From: CAVSSX01 sp963730735
Lineage (GTDB): Bacteria > Actinomycetota > Acidimicrobiia > Acidimicrobiales > RAAP-2
Length of the DNA stretch: 64,000 nucleotides
Assembly (NCBI GenBank): GCA_963730735.1
Contig: CAVSSX010000012.1
Coordinates: forward strand, 1-64,000
Reading direction: 5' to 3'
Shown: piece after piece, positions 34,384 to 42,669 of the stretch
How the letters are laid out: each line of letters opens with the position of its first letter
Numbering within the stretch: the stretch's first letter is position 1
Notes under the pieces: model-generated
Database searches by the model: none
What the model was told of the DNA's origin: nothing
The model's input: the letters and a program-made list of their open reading frames with translations, nothing else
Made by a program: the position numbers and the translations under genes

Positions 34384-35646
34384 CTACGACCCGGCCAGGG
34401 CGTCGAGGCGGGCCCGCTGCTCGGCCCGCACCGGCCCACCCAGGACCCAGCGCAGCGGGGTGCGCAGGAGCAGCGCCACGAATGCGGCCGAGATGCTCAG
34501 GGTGAGCACCCACAGCACGACCACCTCGCCACCCCAGCCCAGGTGGGCGCTGATCCCGAGATCGCCCAACCACTGGCGGACGAAGTTGATGACCAGCACG
34601 TGGCTGAAGAAGATGCCGCCGGTCAGGGCGCCCAGGTAGCGGGCCGAGAACACCCGGGAGCGGGGTGGATGGCCGTTCTGCGTCCGCTGGTACCACCACC
34701 AGGTCCCGCACTCGAGGCCGGCCACGGCGGCGGTGAACCAGAGGAAGGCGATCGGCTGGTAGAGGTCGGACGCCCCGCCGGTGGGCGACCCGGTCCACAC
34801 GGCCACCAGGTACCACATGGTGGCGGCGATACCGAGGACGACGGCGCCGGCGATCACCTGTCGGTACCAGCGCGAGGCGAACCGGCGGACCTGGTCGAGG
34901 TGCAGGGCGACGAGGATCCCGGCGACGAACTGCTCCTGGTAGGTGATCGGATTGCGGGCCCAGGGCCAGTAGTGCTCGAACCACAGGGTGAAGTGCCCGA
35001 GGCTCCCGAACTGGCGCTGCCAGTGCAGGACGGCGGCCAGGAAGAGGGCGAAGAGCAGGCTCACCGTCATGATCCGGGCGTGGTGGCGCGAACGCCGGAT
35101 CAGCCGGAGCAGGAAGGGGAAGACCACGTAGAGCTGCAGCAGCACCACCACGAAGTACAGCTGGTAGTAGCCGAACACCAGGTCGTGCCAGAGCAGGTAG
35201 CCGGCGCGGTCCCACGAGCCGTCCTCGGCCAACGTGTACCCCCAGTAGATGGCCGTCCAGGCCAGGTAGGGCACGCCGAGCTGCACGTAGCGACGGGCCC
35301 AGAAACCGCGCACCGACCGGGGCCGGGTGATCTGCGAGTAGGTCAGGAGCAACGCCGACAGGAAGAAGAAGGCCGTCCGGCTGAAGTGCAGCAGCATGAC
35401 GAACGCCCACGCCGCCTCGTTGCCGGGCTGAATGGTCCACAGCAGGCTGTGCTGGAGGACGACGGCCCCGCAGGCCACGACCCGGTAGGAGTCGAACTGC
35501 CCGAGGTAGCCGCCCTTCTTGGGCAGGGAGAAGTCCGTGGCGGCGCCGGTGGTGACCTGGCCGCCCGTCGCCGGGGCGGGCGGCGAGGCCACGGCGGTCG
35601 CCGCGTGCAGCGTCGGGGCGCGGACGTCGGGGGGGTCAACGAGCAC
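34384..35646 (-). CDS. Acyltransferase 3 family membrane protein
   Basis: 420 residues, about ten membrane segments. The family N-terminal pattern is present: GQFDSYRVVACGAVVLQHSLL with the conserved His, and HFSRTAFFFLSALLLTYS with the following Arg-rich loop (RPRSVRGFWARRYVQL). These enzymes O-acylate exported sugars, lipids or antibiotics using cytoplasmic acyl donors. It has a GTG start with GAGGTG just upstream and converges on the methyltransferase gene. Acceptor unknown. Confidence 0.85.
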   Translation of the reverse strand: MLVDPPDVRAPTLHAATAVASPPAPATGGQVTTGAATDFSLPKKGGYLGQFDSYRVVACGAVVLQHSLLWTIQPGNEAAWAFVMLLHFSRTAFFFLSALLLTYSQITRPRSVRGFWARRYVQLGVPYLAWTAIYWGYTLAEDGSWDRAGYLLWHDLVFGYYQLYFVVVLLQLYVVFPFLLRLIRRSRHHARIMTVSLLFALFLAAVLHWQRQFGSLGHFTLWFEHYWPWARNPITYQEQFVAGILVALHLDQVRRFASRWYRQVIAGAVVLGIAATMWYLVAVWTGSPTGGASDLYQPIAFLWFTAAVAGLECGTWWWYQRTQNGHPPRSRVFSARYLGALTGGIFFSHVLVINFVRQWLGDLGISAHLGWGGEVVVLWVLTLSISAAFVALLLRTPLRWVLGGPVRAEQRARLDALAGS

Positions 35647-35758
35647 GGGGCACCTCTGCGCATCCTCCCGCAGGCAACGCCCTCTCCGCTAGCTCCGGGC
35701 TCCGATTCGAGCACGACGCCACCCCGTGCGCCACACTGAGCCGACCGAGGAGGGATCC

Positions 35759-36319
35759 ATGGACCACCCGCGCACCGCCATCCCCACCAACCTCGCCGGC
35801 CGCTACGACCTGGACCCGCTCGACTGGGCGGTCATCGAGGCCCGGCTCGACCGGGGGGTGAGCCAGGCCCCGGGCACCGGGGGGCCCGACCGCCACACCA
35901 GCTGGTTGACCACCATCAACGCCGACGGCAGCCCGCACGTCACCGGTGTCGGCGCCCTGTGGGTCGACGGCTCGTTCTGGTTCGAGACCGGTGCCGGCAC
36001 GCGTAAGGGCCGCAACCTGGCCCGGGACCCGAGGTGCTCGCTCAGCCTGGCCACCCACGAGTTCGACCTGGTCGTCGACGGCACGGCGGCCCGGGTGGTC
36101 GATCCGGACCTGGTGGCCACGATGGCCGGGCAGTGGCGGGCGGCCGGCTGGCCGGCAGAGGTCGACGAGTCGGGCACCGCCCTGACGGCCGAGTACAGCG
36201 CACCCTCGGCCGGTCCCCCGCCCTGGTCGGTCTACCGGATCGACGCCGGCCGGGCCACGGCGACGGCGACGATCGAGCCCGGCGGGGCCACCCGCTGGCG
36301 GTTCCTCGAGACGCCGTAG
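35759..36319 (+). CDS. Pyridoxamine 5'-phosphate oxidase-like split-barrel protein (FDOR type)
   Basis: 186 residues. FMN/F420-binding split beta-barrel: TSWLTTINADGSPHVTGVGALWVDG, FWFETGAGTRKGRNLARDPR and WSVYRIDAGRATATATI. The pattern with K-x-R-N-L is common in F420-dependent members of actinobacteria, so cofactor F420 is plausible, but FMN or heme cannot be excluded. A strong GAGGAGGGA ribosome-binding site (35747-35755) selects ATG 35759 over an upstream ATG. It faces the Rrf2 gene. Confidence 0.83.
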   Translation: MDHPRTAIPTNLAGRYDLDPLDWAVIEARLDRGVSQAPGTGGPDRHTSWLTTINADGSPHVTGVGALWVDGSFWFETGAGTRKGRNLARDPRCSLSLATHEFDLVVDGTAARVVDPDLVATMAGQWRAAGWPAEVDESGTALTAEYSAPSAGPPPWSVYRIDAGRATATATIEPGGATRWRFLETP

Positions 36320-36349
36320 TCGGCGGTCGCTCAGGCCGGCGCCGGTCGC

Positions 36350-36802
36350 TCAGCGCGACGCCCAGGCGTCGGGGTTCGAGGTCAGCTTCACGATGTGGCT
36401 CGGGAGCTTGCCCGCCGCCACCTGGGCCAGGGTGACGTGCTCGAGCACGGCCCGGAGGCTGGCCCGCACGGCGACCCAGACGTCCTGGAGATGCTCGGCC
36501 GCCCCGTCGTAGTGGGTGGCCTCGGGCCGGAAGCCCCGCACCTCGGCCAGCGGGCCGTCCAGGGCCCGGATGACCGCCGCCACGGTGATCTCCTGTGGCG
36601 GACGGGCCAGGCGGTAGCCGCCCTCGGCCCCCCGTTGGCTGGCCACCAGGCTGGCCCGACGGAGATCGGCCAGGATGGCCCCGAGGAAGCGAGGCGGCAG
36701 CCCCTGCTCGGCGGCCAGGGTCTCGGCGGTCTGCGGGCCACCGGCGGCGGCCAAGGTCAGCAGGGCGCGCAGTCCGTAGTCCACCTTCGCCGGGATATGC
36801 AC
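36350..36802 (-). CDS. Rrf2 family transcriptional regulator without cluster cysteines
   Basis: 150 residues. The winged helix has KVDYGLRALLTLAAA, ETLAAEQGLPPRFLGAILADLRRA and SQRGAEGGYRLARPP, all family hallmarks (IscR, NsrR, RsrR). The loop that usually holds three Cys for an iron-sulfur cluster contains none (FRPEATHYDGAAEH), so if it senses anything it does so without a Cys-ligated cluster. GTG start. Its target is not obvious; the SUF genes are about 8 kb away and zwf is next upstream on the same strand. Confidence 0.88.
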   Translation of the reverse strand: MHIPAKVDYGLRALLTLAAAGGPQTAETLAAEQGLPPRFLGAILADLRRASLVASQRGAEGGYRLARPPQEITVAAVIRALDGPLAEVRGFRPEATHYDGAAEHLQDVWVAVRASLRAVLEHVTLAQVAAGKLPSHIVKLTSNPDAWASR

Positions 36803-36855
36803 CTAGTGAGTCTGCCCGGTCCGCCCGGTCCCGTGACGGATGGAGCCCACCCCAC

Positions 36856-38331
36856 TCACTCGAGTTGGCGCCACTTCCGCTCGAACGGCAGACGCCAGGC
36901 GGCCGGGGCGATGAGGTCGTGGATCGAGTCGGGCCCCCAGGAATCCTGGGGGTAGAACTCGACCGGCGGCGGCGACTCCAGCAACGGGGTCGAGATCTCC
37001 CACAGCCGCTCGATGCCCTCGGCCGTGGTGAACAGCGTCTGGTCGCCGCTCATGGCGTCGTGGTGCAGGCGCTCGTAGGCCTCGAGGACGTCGGCCTCCT
37101 GGCCCGTCTCGTGCAGGGCGAATTGGAGCGACAGCTTGTCGAGCACCATCCCCGGGCCGGGTCGCTTGCCGTAGAAGGAGAGCGAGAGCTTGGACGAGTC
37201 GGCCAGGTCGAAGGTCAGGTGGTCCGGGCCCTGGGTCCCGACGCCCGAGCCGGCCGGGAACATCGACTTGGGCGGCTCCCGAAAGGCGATGGAGATGATG
37301 CGGGCCCCTTCGGCCATCCGCTTGCCCGTGCGCAGGAAGAACGGCACCCCGGCCCAGCGCCAGTTGTCGATCTCGCACCGCAGGGCCACGAAGGTCTCGG
37401 TCTGCGAGTCGGGGGCCACCCCCTCGACCGACCGGTACCCCTCGTACTGGCCCCGCACCACGTTGGCCGGGTCGATGGGCCGGAGCGACCGGAAGACCTT
37501 GTTCTTCTCGTCGTTGATGGCCCGGGGCTCGAGGGCGGTCGGCGGCTCCATGGCCACGAAGGCCAGCACCTGGAGGAGGTGGGTGACCACCATGTCGCGG
37601 AAGGCGCCGGTCGCGTCGTAGAACGAGCCCCGGGTGTCGACCGACAGCGACTCGGGGACGTCGATCTGGACGTGGTCGATGTGGTCGCGGTTCCAGATCG
37701 GCTCGAACAACCCGTTGGCGAACCGGAAGGCCAGGATGTTCTGCGCCGCCTCCTTCCCGAGGAAGTGGTCGATCCGGTAGACCTGGTCCTCGCGGAAGAC
37801 GTCGTGGACCACGGCGTTCAGGGCCTGGGCGCTGGCCAGGTCGGTACCGAACGGCTTCTCCATGATGATGCGGGACCGCTCCACCAGGCCGGCCTCCTGC
37901 AGCATGCGCACGATGCCGCCGGCGGCCGACGGCGGCGTACTCAGGTAGTGCAGGCGCCGGCTGTCGGGGCCGAGCATGGCCTCGGCCTTCCCGACCGTGG
38001 CCGCCAGGCCGGCGGCGCCCTGGGACTGCGGCACGTAGAAGAGACGGGAGGCGAACTCCTCCCAATCGTCCTCGACGGCGTGGGCCCGGCCGAACTCCTC
38101 GCAGGCCGCCCGGGCGAACGTGCGGAAGTCCTCGTCGTCGAATTCCGGCAACGAGGTCCCGACGATCCGGTACTCGGGCAGGAGCCCGTGATGGGAGAGG
38201 TGGAGCAGCCCCGGCAGGAGCTTGCGCCGGGCCAGGTCGCCGGTGGCCCCGAAGAGCACCACGACGTAGGGATGCAGCAGGTCCGGCGGGGCGACGGCGC
38301 GGTGGCCGTCGAGTGTCGGGGTCTGGACCAT
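36856..38331 (-). CDS. zwf: Glucose-6-phosphate dehydrogenase
   Basis: 491 residues, the normal size. First enzyme of the oxidative pentose phosphate pathway: glucose 6-phosphate + NAD(P)+ to 6-phosphogluconolactone. The dinucleotide motif is VVLFGATGDLARRKLLPGL, the substrate/active-site motif YRIDHFLGKEAAQN, and EKPFGTD and LRTGKRM follow. The start MVQTPTLDGH has AGGAGG about 11 nt upstream. The rest of the pathway (gnd, pgl, tal) is not in the window. Confidence 0.96.
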   Translation of the reverse strand: MVQTPTLDGHRAVAPPDLLHPYVVVLFGATGDLARRKLLPGLLHLSHHGLLPEYRIVGTSLPEFDDEDFRTFARAACEEFGRAHAVEDDWEEFASRLFYVPQSQGAAGLAATVGKAEAMLGPDSRRLHYLSTPPSAAGGIVRMLQEAGLVERSRIIMEKPFGTDLASAQALNAVVHDVFREDQVYRIDHFLGKEAAQNILAFRFANGLFEPIWNRDHIDHVQIDVPESLSVDTRGSFYDATGAFRDMVVTHLLQVLAFVAMEPPTALEPRAINDEKNKVFRSLRPIDPANVVRGQYEGYRSVEGVAPDSQTETFVALRCEIDNWRWAGVPFFLRTGKRMAEGARIISIAFREPPKSMFPAGSGVGTQGPDHLTFDLADSSKLSLSFYGKRPGPGMVLDKLSLQFALHETGQEADVLEAYERLHHDAMSGDQTLFTTAEGIERLWEISTPLLESPPPVEFYPQDSWGPDSIHDLIAPAAWRLPFERKWRQLE

Positions 38332-38566
38332 CGTGTCGCCGTCCTCCTGCCTCGGACCCCCCAGGCGGACCATAGGCCATGGCCTGCCGGACGAGTGCCG
38401 CTGTCGCCGTCCTGTCACCGAGGCCGCGGATCCGGTCGGCGGGACGCGGTCCCGTCGACCACGCGCCGTACCCGCCCGGGCCCTCGCCCGCTCACGGTAG
38501 ATGGCGCCGCCGCCAGCTGGGTTTCGGGGACGTGAACTCGCCCGGCGTCCCTGCACCCCCCCTGGG

Positions 38567-38572
38567 TACACT
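38567..38572 (+). promoter_or_regulatory. -10 box TACACT of the glycosylase-thiE operon (leaderless)
   Basis: TACACT (TAnnnT) is followed by exactly 6 nt and the ATG at 38579. The 230 bp between this box and the zwf start show no other supportable feature. Confidence 0.5.
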
Positions 38573-38578
38573 CGACCA

Positions 38579-39256
38579 ATGCCCCGACGACGATCGCTCT
38601 ACCTATCCGGCGACGCCGACGCCGACAAGCTGCTCACCACCGACCCGCTGGCCCTGGTCATCGGGATGGTGCTCGACCAGCAGATCCCGCTCGAGCGGGC
38701 GTTCAGTGCCCCGGCCGAGCTGGCCGAGCGACTCGGCGAACCGCTGGACGCCGGACGCCTGGCCGCCATGGACCCCGAGCAGCTGGCGGCGGTGTTCTCG
38801 GCCCGCCCGGCGCTCCACCGCTTCCCCGGCTCGATGGCCGGTCGGGTCCAGGCGGTCTGCCGGGTGGTGGTCGACGAGTACGGGGGCGACGCCGCCCGCA
38901 TCTGGAAATCGGCCACGAACGGCAAGGAGCTGCTGGCCAACGTCAAGGCCCTGCCGGGCTTCGGCGAACAGAAGGCCCGGATCTTCATCGCCCTGTTGGG
39001 CAAGCAGCTCGGGGTCACGCCGGACGGCTGGGAGACGGCCTCGTCGCCGTTCGGTGACGCCGGGTCGCACCGGTCCATCGCCGACATCGTCGACGCCGAC
39101 AGCCTGCTCCTGGTCCGCCAGTACAAGCAGGAGATGAAGGCCAAGGCGAAGGCCACGGCGGCGGCGACCGGGGACGCGGCCAGCCCGCCCGCCGGCACCC
39201 GGTCCCGCTCGAAGGCGGCGACCGGCTCGGCGAAACGGGCGGCCCCGCGCGGGTGA
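38579..39256 (+). CDS. HhH-GPD family DNA glycosylase-like protein (TIGR03252 type)
   Basis: 225 residues. The helix-hairpin-helix core is visible in LALVIGMVLDQQIPLERAFS and LANVKALPGFGEQKARIFIALLG; this arrangement defines a HhH-GPD subgroup of actinobacteria. It may excise damaged bases, but the catalytic residue is not certain. A Lys/Ala/Ser/Arg-rich tail of about 45 residues resembles DNA-binding tails of actinobacterial proteins. It overlaps thiE by GTGA. Confidence 0.83.
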   Translation: MPRRRSLYLSGDADADKLLTTDPLALVIGMVLDQQIPLERAFSAPAELAERLGEPLDAGRLAAMDPEQLAAVFSARPALHRFPGSMAGRVQAVCRVVVDEYGGDAARIWKSATNGKELLANVKALPGFGEQKARIFIALLGKQLGVTPDGWETASSPFGDAGSHRSIADIVDADSLLLVRQYKQEMKAKAKATAAATGDAASPPAGTRSRSKAATGSAKRAAPRG

Positions 39257-39901
39257 GCCACCCCCTGGTCGGCCGGCGGCTGTACCTGTGCACGGCCGAT
39301 CGACCCGACCTGGAGGCCTTCGTGGCCGCCTGCATCGACGGCGGCGTCGACGTGGTGCAGCTGCGGGACAAGGTGCTCGACGCCCGGGCCTGCGTCGAAC
39401 GGGCCCGGGCCTGCCGGCGGGTGTGCCACGACCACGGCGTGCCCTTCTTGCTGAACGACCGGCCGGACCTGGCCCTCGAGGCCGAGGCCGACGGCGTCCA
39501 CGTGGGGCAGGACGACGTGCGGGCGGCGACCGCTCGGCGCATCCTCGGGCCCGACGCCCTCATCGGCCTCTCGACCCATGGTCCTGACGATCTGGCCGGC
39601 GCCCTCGACCAGCCGGTCGACTACCTCTCGGCCGGCCCGGTCGAGCCGACGCCGACCAAGCCGGGCCGGCCGGGGACCGGTCTGGCCTACGCCGGTGCGG
39701 CGGCGGCGGACGTCGCCGCTCCCGGTCTTCGTCACCGGCGGCGTGACCCCGGAACGGGTCGACGACCTGGTGGCCGCCGGGGTGCGCCACTTCGTCGTCG
39801 TGCGCTGGCTGACCGAGGCGGCCGACCCCCGAGCGGCCGCCCGGGCCCTGCGGTCGCGCATCGACGAAGCGCTCAGCGGCGACGCTCCAGCCACCCGATG
39901 A
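39253..39901 (+). CDS. thiE: Thiamine-phosphate synthase ThiE, apparent frameshift
   Basis: Couples the thiazole and pyrimidine moieties to thiamine phosphate. Motifs: LYLCTADRPDLEAFV, VDVVQLRDKV, LLNDRPDLALEAEADGVHVGQDD, GLSTH, YLSAGPVEPTPTKPGRPGTG and, in the second frame, PVFVTGGVTPERVDDLVAAGVRH. An extra G at 39724-39725 separates the last block; removing it gives 215 residues, the usual length. The last 29 bp overlap the convergent hydrolase-like gene. GTG start coupled to the glycosylase stop. Confidence 0.92.
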
Positions 39902-40655
39902 GGGTGGCCACCGCCCGGGGATCGGCCCGGAGCCAGCGACCGGCACCGGGCACGATACGCAGGTCCACCGGGCCCGAGGCCGCGTCGGCCAACGCATAGG
40001 CGGCCGACGTCGGCACCTCGGTGTCGTCGGCCCCGTGGACCAGCAACAACGGTCGGCCCCGCAAGGCGCCCGCCGCCACCAGGGGCTCGAGGGCGATGAT
40101 CTCGGCCGCCCAGGCCGCCGGGTCTCGGGGGAAGCTCCGTCGGTGGATGATCCCGCTGGCCCGGGAGCGGGCCACCGCCACCGACGGGTCGAGCACCCAC
40201 GCCGACAGGTCGGCCGGCGATCCGAGGCAGGCCACCCCGGCCACCCGGGGGTTCTCGGCCGCCAGGCGCAGGGCGAGGGCGCCGCCGAAGCCGAAGCCGA
40301 CCAGATGGACCGGCTCACCGTCGGCGCCGCCGTCGTCGGCGTCGGGGCCCGGGTTCCCCCGTGTCTGCTCGAGCAGGAAGCGCAGGTCCTCCAGCCAGCC
40401 GTCGGCCGAGAAGTCACCTTCGGACCCCCCGAGGCCCCGGAGCGTGGCGGTCACCACCCGCCAGCCGGACTCCTCGGCCAGGCGGTCGGCCAGCGTGGGG
40501 TAGGTCCGGCCGACGTCGGTCGAGCCGCCCTTGAACGGCGGGAACTCGTGGCAGATCAGCAGGGCCGGCCCGTCGAGCGAGCCGGTCGCCGTCGTGGTCT
40601 CGTAGGCCCGCAGGACACCCGCTGGCCCGTCCAACAGCCGCCAGGAGCCGCTCAT
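39873..40655 (-). CDS. Alpha/beta-hydrolase fold protein lacking the catalytic Ser and His
   Basis: 260 residues. The fold is clear: LLICHEFPPFKGGS, WRVVTATLRGLGGSEGDFSA, VHLVGFGFGGALALRLAAENP, LLLVHGADDTEVP. At the nucleophile elbow the G-x-S-x-G motif reads G-F-G-F-G, and the position of the catalytic His after the last Gly-Ala-Gly is Arg (GAGRWLRADP). With two of three triad residues missing, it is probably a non-catalytic member, perhaps a binding protein. ATG 40655 is taken as start. Its 3' end overlaps thiE on the other strand by 29 bp. Confidence 0.82.
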   Translation of the reverse strand: MSGSWRLLDGPAGVLRAYETTTATGSLDGPALLICHEFPPFKGGSTDVGRTYPTLADRLAEESGWRVVTATLRGLGGSEGDFSADGWLEDLRFLLEQTRGNPGPDADDGGADGEPVHLVGFGFGGALALRLAAENPRVAGVACLGSPADLSAWVLDPSVAVARSRASGIIHRRSFPRDPAAWAAEIIALEPLVAAGALRGRPLLLVHGADDTEVPTSAAYALADAASGPVDLRIVPGAGRWLRADPRAVATLIGWLERRR

Positions 40656-40680
40656 CCAGGGCGCCCGGCCACCTGGCCGG

Positions 40681-41796
40681 TCAGATCCCGATGCGCTGGG
40701 CCAACAGCTCCCGGTGGTAGGCGGGGTCACCGAACAGCAGCTCGGAGGACTTGGCCCGCTTGAAGTAGAGGTGGGCGCTGTGCTCCCAGGTGAACCCGAT
40801 GCCCCCGTGGATCTGGATGTTCTCGGCGGCGGCGTGGAAGTACGCCTCGGAGCAGTACGACTTGGCCAGGCTGGCCACCACCGGCAGCTCGTCGGAGCCC
40901 TCGGCCGCCGCCCATCCGGCGTAGTAGGCGGCCGACTTGGCCGACTCGACCTCCAGCAGCATGTCGGCGCACTTGTGCTTGATGGCCTGGAAGCTGCCGA
41001 TCGGCCGACCGAACTGGATGCGGTTCTTGGCGTACTCGACCGCCGTGTCGAGCACCCGCTGGGCCCCGCCCACCTGCTCGGCCGCCAGGGCCACGGCGGC
41101 CAGGTCGAGGGTGGCGGTGAGGCCGGCCTCGGCCCCGCCCTCGGTCCCGATCAGCCAGGCCGGCGTGGAGGAGAACTCCAGGCGGGCCTGCTTGCGGGTC
41201 TGGTCCATGGTCGGCAGCGGCGTGCGGACCAGACCGTCGGCGTCGCCCTGCACCCCGAACAGGCTCACCCCGGCGTCGGTCCGACCGGCCACCAGGATCA
41301 GCCCGGCGGTGTGGCCATCGAGCACGTAAGACTTGTGCCCGTCGAGCGCCCACCCGTCACCGGTCTTGGTGGCCCGCAGCTCGATGCCCGAGAAGTCCCA
41401 GCGTCCGTTGTCCTCGGTGAGGGCCAGCGTCCCGATGGTCTCGCCCGACGCCAACCCCGGCAGGAGGTACCCCTTGGCCGAGTCGTCGCCCGAGGTGAGC
41501 AGGGCGTTGGCGGCCAGGGCCACGGTGGAGAAGTACGGCGCGCACAACAGGGCCGCCCCCATCTCCTCCAGGACCACGATCAGCTCGACGTAGGAGAAGC
41601 CCGAGCCCCCGTACTCCTCGGGGATGGTGAGGCTCTGCAGGCCGAGCTGGTCGGCCATCTGGCTCCACACCGCCGGGTCGTAGCCCTCGGTGGTGGCCAT
41701 CAGCCGCCGGACTTCGGTCTCGGGGGACTTGTCGGCCAGGAACCGCCGCACGGCGGTGCGCAGCTCCTCCTGCTCGTCGCTGAAGGCGAAGTTCAT
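40681..41796 (-). CDS. Acyl-CoA dehydrogenase
   Basis: 371 residues. FAD-dependent alpha,beta-dehydrogenation of an acyl-CoA. N-terminal helices (SDEQEELRTAVRRFLADKSP), the IPEEYGGSGFSYVEL block, the beta domain with TLALTEDNGRWD, and the C-terminal helical domain with AAEQVGGAQRVLDTAVEYA, RIQFGRPIGSFQAIKHKCAD and IQIHGGIGFTWEH, whose Glu is the base position in many FadE proteins. The type resembles actinobacterial FadE proteins of lipid or steroid catabolism, often heteromeric; its partner is not seen here. It is followed by the hydrolase-like gene on the same strand. Confidence 0.92.
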   Translation of the reverse strand: MNFAFSDEQEELRTAVRRFLADKSPETEVRRLMATTEGYDPAVWSQMADQLGLQSLTIPEEYGGSGFSYVELIVVLEEMGAALLCAPYFSTVALAANALLTSGDDSAKGYLLPGLASGETIGTLALTEDNGRWDFSGIELRATKTGDGWALDGHKSYVLDGHTAGLILVAGRTDAGVSLFGVQGDADGLVRTPLPTMDQTRKQARLEFSSTPAWLIGTEGGAEAGLTATLDLAAVALAAEQVGGAQRVLDTAVEYAKNRIQFGRPIGSFQAIKHKCADMLLEVESAKSAAYYAGWAAAEGSDELPVVASLAKSYCSEAYFHAAAENIQIHGGIGFTWEHSAHLYFKRAKSSELLFGDPAYHRELLAQRIGI

Positions 41797-41972
41797 GCTC
41801 GGCCGTCCCTCCCCGCATCGCTTGGGCGCAGTACCTGGTGGCGGTCCGGGACGAGCCGTCGCCGGGACGGCCCACAGGTCCGCTCGCCGTGTCTACCAGA
41901 ACGAGATTCGAACGACCAGCGCAGGCCGGTATCCGACCGGCGGGAATCGCCCCGTTGTGCAAGCCTGGAGGC

Positions 41973-42590
41973 GTGCCGGGACTCGTCCGTATCTGGGAAG
42001 ACGCCACCACCGAGGTCCACCGGATCGTGGTCGGACCGGTGGAGAACAACGTCTACATCGTCCGCTGCCGACGGACGGGCGACGCCGTCCTGGTCGACGC
42101 GGCCAACGAGCACGAGGAGCTGCTCGAGATCTGCACCCGCCTCGGGGTGCGCCAGGTCGTGGAGACCCACGGCCACTGGGACCACATCCAGGCCGTGCCC
42201 GCCGTTCGCGAGGCCGGCATCTCGGTCTCGGTCACGGCGGCCGACGCCGGCATGCTCCCGTCCTACGACCTGATCCTGGAGGACGAGGCGGTGCTCGAGG
42301 TGGGGCGGCTGCGCATCCACACCCTGGCCACGCCGGGCCACACGGCCGGCTCGATGTGCTTCGCCGTCGAGGACACCCCGCTGTTGCTCACCGGCGACAC
42401 GCTGTTCCCTGGTGGCCCGGGCAACACATCGTTCGAGGGCGGCGACTTCGCCACCATCATCCGGTCGATCGAGGACCGCATCTTCTCGCGCTTCGAAGCG
42501 TCGACGGTCATCTTGCCGGGACACGGCGCCTCGTCCACCGTGGGCACGGAGCACCCCCACCTCGGGGAGTGGATCGACCGGGGCTGGTAG
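41973..42590 (+). CDS. Metallo-beta-lactamase-fold hydrolase (glyoxalase II-like)
   Basis: 205 residues. The binuclear metal site is complete: VVETHGHWDHIQAVP (HxHxDH), the single His in LATPGHTAGSMCF, the bridging Asp in LLLTGDTLFPGGPG and the last His in VILPGHGASSTVG. Such proteins hydrolyse thioesters (hydroxyacylglutathione or mycothiol analogues) or similar bonds. GTG 41973 is preferred because TGGAGG lies just upstream and the homologous region starts there. The 176 bp to the divergent acyl-CoA dehydrogenase hold no other recognisable gene. Confidence 0.87.
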   Translation: MPGLVRIWEDATTEVHRIVVGPVENNVYIVRCRRTGDAVLVDAANEHEELLEICTRLGVRQVVETHGHWDHIQAVPAVREAGISVSVTAADAGMLPSYDLILEDEAVLEVGRLRIHTLATPGHTAGSMCFAVEDTPLLLTGDTLFPGGPGNTSFEGGDFATIIRSIEDRIFSRFEASTVILPGHGASSTVGTEHPHLGEWIDRGW

Positions 42591-42604
42591 ATCGCGGGCC
42601 CTGT

Positions 42605-42655
42605 GCCATCGCTCGGATGGCGGCACCCGGATGGCGGCAACCGGATGGCAGGCGC
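42605..42655. repeat. Hairpin plus tandem 14-bp repeats between convergent genes
   Basis: GCCATC-GCTCG-GATGGC (42605-42621) is a 6-bp hairpin. Its right arm belongs to a 14-bp unit CGGATGGCGGCACC (42614-42627), repeated as CGGATGGCGGCAAC (42628-42641) and partly as CGGATGGCAGGCGC (42642-42655). GCCATC can thus pair with any of three GATGGC copies. It lies between the stops of two convergent genes and may act as a terminator. Confidence 0.6.
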
Positions 42656-42669
42656 TCGGGCGGCGACGC

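Noticed and set aside
36324..36353. 11-bp direct repeat CGGTCGCTCAG (36324-36334 and 36343-36353) between two convergent genes
   Set aside because: Only two copies, no dyad, and it overlaps the Rrf2 stop codon; probably a chance or small duplication.
36595..38535. A 646-residue plus-strand frame opposite zwf and the Rrf2 gene
   Set aside because: Shadow frame; the minus strand carries full-length zwf.
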